A stretch of DNA of 64,000 nucleotides from Persicaria tinctoria (taxonomy: Eukaryota > Streptophyta > Magnoliopsida > Caryophyllales > Polygonaceae), in assembly GCA_037127255.1 (NCBI GenBank), contig JBANSL010000012.1, forward strand, positions 24,066,615-24,130,614, read 5' to 3'. Below the pieces are notes generated by a model. It was not told the DNA's origin, searched no databases, and saw only the letters and a list, made by a program, of their open reading frames with translations. The position numbers were made by a program, and so were the translations under genes. Within the stretch, counting starts at the first letter, position 1. Each line of letters begins with the position of its first letter. Of the stretch, positions 60,201 to 64,000 are shown one piece after another.

Positions 60201-63200
60201 TTATATAGGGAATACTCCTAAGAAAACCCTAGTTCTCAACTTGGGCCCTAAGGCAAATTAAAATTCTATCAATAAAAATATATGAAATAAATAGATAAAT
60301 TCCTAATTTATCTTAAAAAACCTATAAAATAGATAATCCTAATTAAAAGATAAATAACCTAACTAAAGATAAAAATGCTCCTGCATCACATCTGAAGGAC
60401 ATAGTAAGACGATGCCATATTTGATGGATGACAGGACAAAGTAGAGGATGAATAACACTCAAAGCTGACTTGAGGGAATGTAAGCTATCAATTCACATAA
60501 GTTTGGGGGGAGTGAGAAGATGATCTACTAGTTACCATCAGACGCAACTGGCCTGCAGCTGAAGCTGAAGCAGACTGCATATCAGGATCCATAGCTTCAT
60601 AACCTTGTATTAGTCTAGTATACATAGTTGGAACCTGTATAAAAGAAAACATTATCAGACTTCCTCGTTTCCAATGTGAATATAATCAGTTCAGGTTTCT
60701 TGATAAAATTGTAGCGAAGCTTAAGATGGAGATAAAAAGGGGAGAAAAGCCTGATACAAAATGTTAAGACTTGAGGCTCTTAAAATTCTAAAAAACAAAG
60801 CTTACTCCAGTAAAAACAGTCACGGCATTATCAGCTTTGAATCCATCTTTTGGGTATGACTCACGCCATTTCTGCCAAATGCCACTAACACTGAATTTTG
60901 GCATAAATTGAACCTTCAATAGAGGAATATATTGTTATGGATATTTTCCAAGGAATAAGAACTTTGCAGGAGAGACAAAGAGATTCAAGTAAATGAAATT
61001 TGTCGAAACAACTTACTGTAGCACCAGCAAATAGAGGGGCAAATAAAGCGTTGAAAAACCCATGAACATGTAATGAAGATGTTAAGGAAGTTCATGCACA
61101 GAGCATTTATGTGAAATTTATTTTCATGATAAAAAATGACACTAAGAATATGATGTCACAAAAAGGCGGAAAAAAAGGCACAAGTACGATAACAAATAGT
61201 TTATGGATATGGTGCAATGGTAAACAATGTAGAAATTGATCAGAGCTGGTATACCCCCACGCTTTCGTCAACGTCTGCACCTGAAGAGAACACGGGGAAT
61301 GCATTAGCGCTAATAATTATTTGTGAAGCAATCCACCCATTGAAGGAAATATACTTCTAAGAAGATAGGAAACTAATTTTATTTTTACTACCATCATCCC
61401 TAGACTAATAACAAGTTAAATCTTCAGATGCATCTAAATTAAATATTTGAAGGCACCAACTGCCCTTGAAACAAGTATTGGATAGATACCTGGGCCAGAA
61501 TGCTTCGATGTGTATGAACAACACCCTTTGGCTTACCCGTTGTTCCGCTAGTATACAAAATTAATGCTGCATCTTCCCCTGCAAAGGAAACAGCATGGAA
61601 GTTCGTTATTGCTAGTGCCATGTATCGCCTATGGCCCTATTAAGTATGATGTTTTCAGTTAATTAGGAAGTGTACCTTGAGTCTTATATGGAACATCAGT
61701 CTCCTGTAAAGTGGAGGTGTCCACCTTTTGATTTTCAGAATGATTGATAACAGGAGGAATAAGAGATAGATGAGCTTCACTTTTAGTTGCAACTGCTTTC
61801 ATAGCACCCAAATGATCTTCCGTACTTAGTATTACAGAAACCTCCTGATGAACAGATAGTTTAAGGTCAGTATAGAAAGATCTTAGCAATTAGCATCTAG
61901 TTTATACTCATTTTTGGAGGTGGCCAAGAAAGCTCTCCCTGGGCGGCTCAATTATATTGCATCACGGGTAGTAATTTTAACGTTCCGCTGGATAATGCAT
62001 GAAAAAATGAAACATTACAAGTTCCTATTGAAAGGATTTTACTGATGGCTGGAGAACTTTTAGATCATTATGATAAGATGATGTGTGATGGTGCAATTTC
62101 CTTTATAAATAGCTGTGAAAGGAAAATTAAGAGAGAGAAAAAATTGTCCATGATGTAAAATAACACAGACCGAATCTCTCATCACATGGAGAAGCTCAGC
62201 TTCGGGGTAGCTGAGAGCAAGTGGTACAGCCACACATCCACTCAACCAGGTTCCAAGGACAGCAGAAACAAATTCAGCTGAAGGTTTAGCCACAATCCCA
62301 ACTCGTATTCCGTCAAGGGATCCAGTTTTTTGAACTCCATTCTTGACCCCTTCAAATTTCTAATTAAGGGTAAAAGATTCCAATTAGCTACAGAAATAAG
62401 AACTGGCAATATCAAAATGTAGATAATAAGAAATGACATTGTATTTTATACATGTTAAGTAAAAATGATCAAATGAATGAAGAAAAGGCTATTCATAATA
62501 TATCTGTCATGTATCCAACTATCCAAGAATGGTTGGCAGAAAGATGCCAACCTTGCTAGAGCCTGATCAAATTACACAAGGAAATAGAGTTTTCCAACAA
62601 AACAAATGGATAGAAACAGATTGGCATATATGCCTTACATGAATAGAGCAAGGCACGTATAACTCACACTTTTCAAGTCATTGCTACATAGAACAGTAGA
62701 TATCTTTCGTGCAGACATCACGAGTTCATGATAACTGTAACATTTTTCCTCAGCTAGTACTGCAATACTGTTTTCAGACCCTTGCTTGGCAATTGCTTTG
62801 ACAACCTCCATAAATGTACTGGTACTTGATGCTGTCAAAGCCAACAAGGAAAAAAGTGAAAAGAAAACCATAAGGTTCAAAGATAACACTTTTAACAAAA
62901 TCTATAACTTCTCAAGTTGAAAAGAAAACGAAAGAAGGGAGCTTGTTGTAAACTCGACAGCAATATAAACGATAAATCTTGACATTCTCTGCTGACAGAA
63001 GTTACACAACTGGCGGAACAAATCACACACCTCACCCCCAAGTAAACACAGGTCGTTATCTTGCACATCAAAGAACGTGATGGTGCCTATAGCCAATGAA
63101 GTTCGTTTGAAAAATTGTCCATTATATAAGATCCCATATCTCATTACAACTTTGGATATTAATGGGTTTCACTAGGCCATACTGTAACTTAAGAAATCAC

Positions 63201-63815
63201 CCGGATTTACACAGAATCCCACCTCACAATTGAGAGAGACATCCACAAATCATATATGGGGGAGAAAGCACAATTCCAAATGGAGAAAGCTAATGTTCAA
63301 GACACTGACAGAAACTTTGAACAACCTCTAATTCATCATTATTTAAATCAGCCCTTAATCTAAAAATACATTACAAAGACTAGCACTTTGTAAACACAAC
63401 TGAGCTAGAACTGGATATGCAAACCTACAAACTGGAAAACCCAGATCAACTTTCATCCGATCACCGAAAAAGTTCAAAAGACAAGCAAAATTCCAAGTCC
63501 AAACTAACAATTAACCCAGTCATTGACCACTTTTCGACAAACATCACGGGCTTTTACCGACACAGCGATACCCAAATCATCAAATCCCAACATTTAAAAA
63601 ATGATCACCGAAGGCATCAACACGACTGTCAATTCAACAAACACCTAGGCTGCATAACAACACTAACACAAGAGAGGGAAGAGGAACTTACCAGAGTAAA
63701 GACGAACGGAAGAAAACCAATTGGGCGAAGGAGAGAGTGGGTAGAAGTAATAATGCCTGAGACGGACACGAGTATGGCGGGATGAAGGGTAGTTGAAGGC
63801 CTTAAATAAGCTCAT
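57275..63815 (-). CDS. AAE13: Malonate-CoA ligase, acyl-activating enzyme 13 type
   Basis: Seventeen coding exons on the minus strand: 63815-63692, 62831-62668, 62359-62171, 61844-61676, 61578-61490, 61280-61211, 61069-61017, 60913-60806, 60634-60536, 59974-59882, 59763-59686, 59541-59437, 58836-58746, 58120-58047, 57926-57741, 57482-57429 and 57325-57275. They sum to 1797 nt, 598 aa. Phases agree throughout with no stop. ANL-superfamily motifs: P-loop [11 protein letters not shown] (224-234), YGMTE (382-386), FKTGD (Asp 463), [12 protein letters not shown] hinge, and PRNAMGK with catalytic Lys 582. The family converts malonate, CoA and ATP to malonyl-CoA. In Arabidopsis it is dual-located, detoxifying malonate in the cytosol and supplying mitochondrial malonyl-CoA. 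The N-terminus has Arg/Ser-rich, acid-free sequence ending SVRLYSAS (mitochondrial-type); Met 49 could start a cytosolic form. It has AT-AC and GC-AG introns. Confidence 0.95.
57927..58046 (-). other. GC-AG intron of AAE13
   Basis: The donor reads TTAGAG|GCAAGC and the acceptor TTGCTGCAG|CATCC. Using them gives [14 protein letters not shown], the conserved family sequence. Confidence 0.85.
59241..59508. repeat. 134-bp tandem duplication over an AAE13 exon edge
   Basis: GCGAGCTTACAAATCTGTTT starts copies at 59241 and 59375. Each copy carries 72 bp of the exon that encodes [20 protein letters not shown] plus its GT donor. The left copy lies in the intron and lacks the upstream half of the exon, so it is a decoy half-exon. 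The copies are about 95% identical by eye. Confidence 0.9.
60009..60388 (-). mobile_element. Solo LTR in an AAE13 intron
   Basis: TG...CA ends (TGACGCAG on plus, GCATCA at the right) with perfect TSD CATCT (60004-60008 and 60389-60393). A TATA-like TATATAAACTC on the minus strand (plus 60198-60208) places the LTR in the same orientation as AAE13. 380 bp, no internal domain. Confidence 0.85.
61070..61210 (-). other. U12-type AT-AC intron of AAE13
   Basis: The donor is C|ATATCCATAA and the acceptor CATTAC|ATGTT. The branch site TTCCTTAAC (61089-61081) fits the U12 consensus TTCCTTRAY and lies 11 nt before the acceptor. Splicing here gives PLHHVHG, conserved in this family. A GT-AG alternative that keeps the frame was not seen. 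Confidence 0.88.
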
Positions 63816-64000
63816 TTATGCACGCCGCTTGAAACAATTGACCGCCAAAGGTAGCTGTACTCACTCCGCTCTGTTTAATTCGATGGGGTAAACAACTGGT
63901 CGGGTTATCTTGGAAATTGGAATTATTTGGACGAACTCTGAATCCTGATTTCGACCAAGGAAGGTGATTGAGATGTGACACTCTCCGAAATCACACAGAG
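63816..64000 (-). promoter_or_regulatory. Upstream region of AAE13 (partial)
   Basis: This region is immediately 5' of the AAE13 start and must hold its 5' UTR and core promoter. I see no strong TATA box. The window ends here, so the promoter is incomplete. Confidence 0.5.

Noticed and set aside
59887..60208. Open frames on both strands near an AAE13 exon
   Set aside because: One extends an exon into the intron, the other lies in the solo LTR; neither fits a protein family.

Overview
This window is plant nuclear DNA from a eudicot. The evidence is two plant genes with plant-type introns (an NPF peptide/nitrate-transporter-family gene and an acyl-activating enzyme gene of the AAE13 type), abundant plant Copia and Ty3/Gypsy LTR retrotransposons, Stowaway- and hAT-type elements, and A+T-rich spacers with long microsatellites. 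I cannot name the species from the sequence.

Layout. 1-2701: a decayed non-LTR retrotransposon on the minus strand, with a C-terminal zinc-knuckle/nuclease-like domain and a (TAA)n 3' tail. 3560-5755: a SINE-like element, then a Copia element broken off after its protease. 6832-9622: three TIR elements, each with an 8-bp target duplication (TSD). 9800-13640: a foldback-like inverted repeat split by a Gypsy solo LTR and by a hAT element that keeps a transposase remnant. 14531-17030: a 5'-truncated L1-type LINE with RNase H and a second short retroposon, both with TSDs. 17500-19140: a Stowaway inside a Stowaway, then a Copia-type LTR. 19659-42784: one old Copia element opened out to 23 kb by at least four nested insertions. 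One of these contains a solo LTR, which in turn contains a decayed Athila-like element and an unexplained 5.5-kb mosaic. 42889-44244: MITEs and an LTR fragment. 44410-49477: a young, nearly complete Copia element on the minus strand.

The gene-rich end is 52466-63815. The NPF1-type transporter gene (plus strand, 4 exons, 587 aa) and the AAE13-type malonate-CoA ligase gene (minus strand, 17 coding exons, 598 aa) are arranged tail to tail about 0.9 kb apart, and both look intact. AAE13 has a U12-type AT-AC intron, a GC-AG intron, a mitochondrial-type presequence followed by an internal Met, a 134-bp tandem duplication over an exon edge, and an intronic solo LTR. The two genes belong to unrelated pathways (nitrate transport; malonate activation), so nothing suggests co-function.

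Nearly everything outside these two genes is transposable-element debris. I saw no rRNA gene, no intact tRNA gene and no CRISPR array. Exon boundaries were set by eye from splice signals and family conservation. Nested-element boundaries come from TSDs read directly from the sequence.
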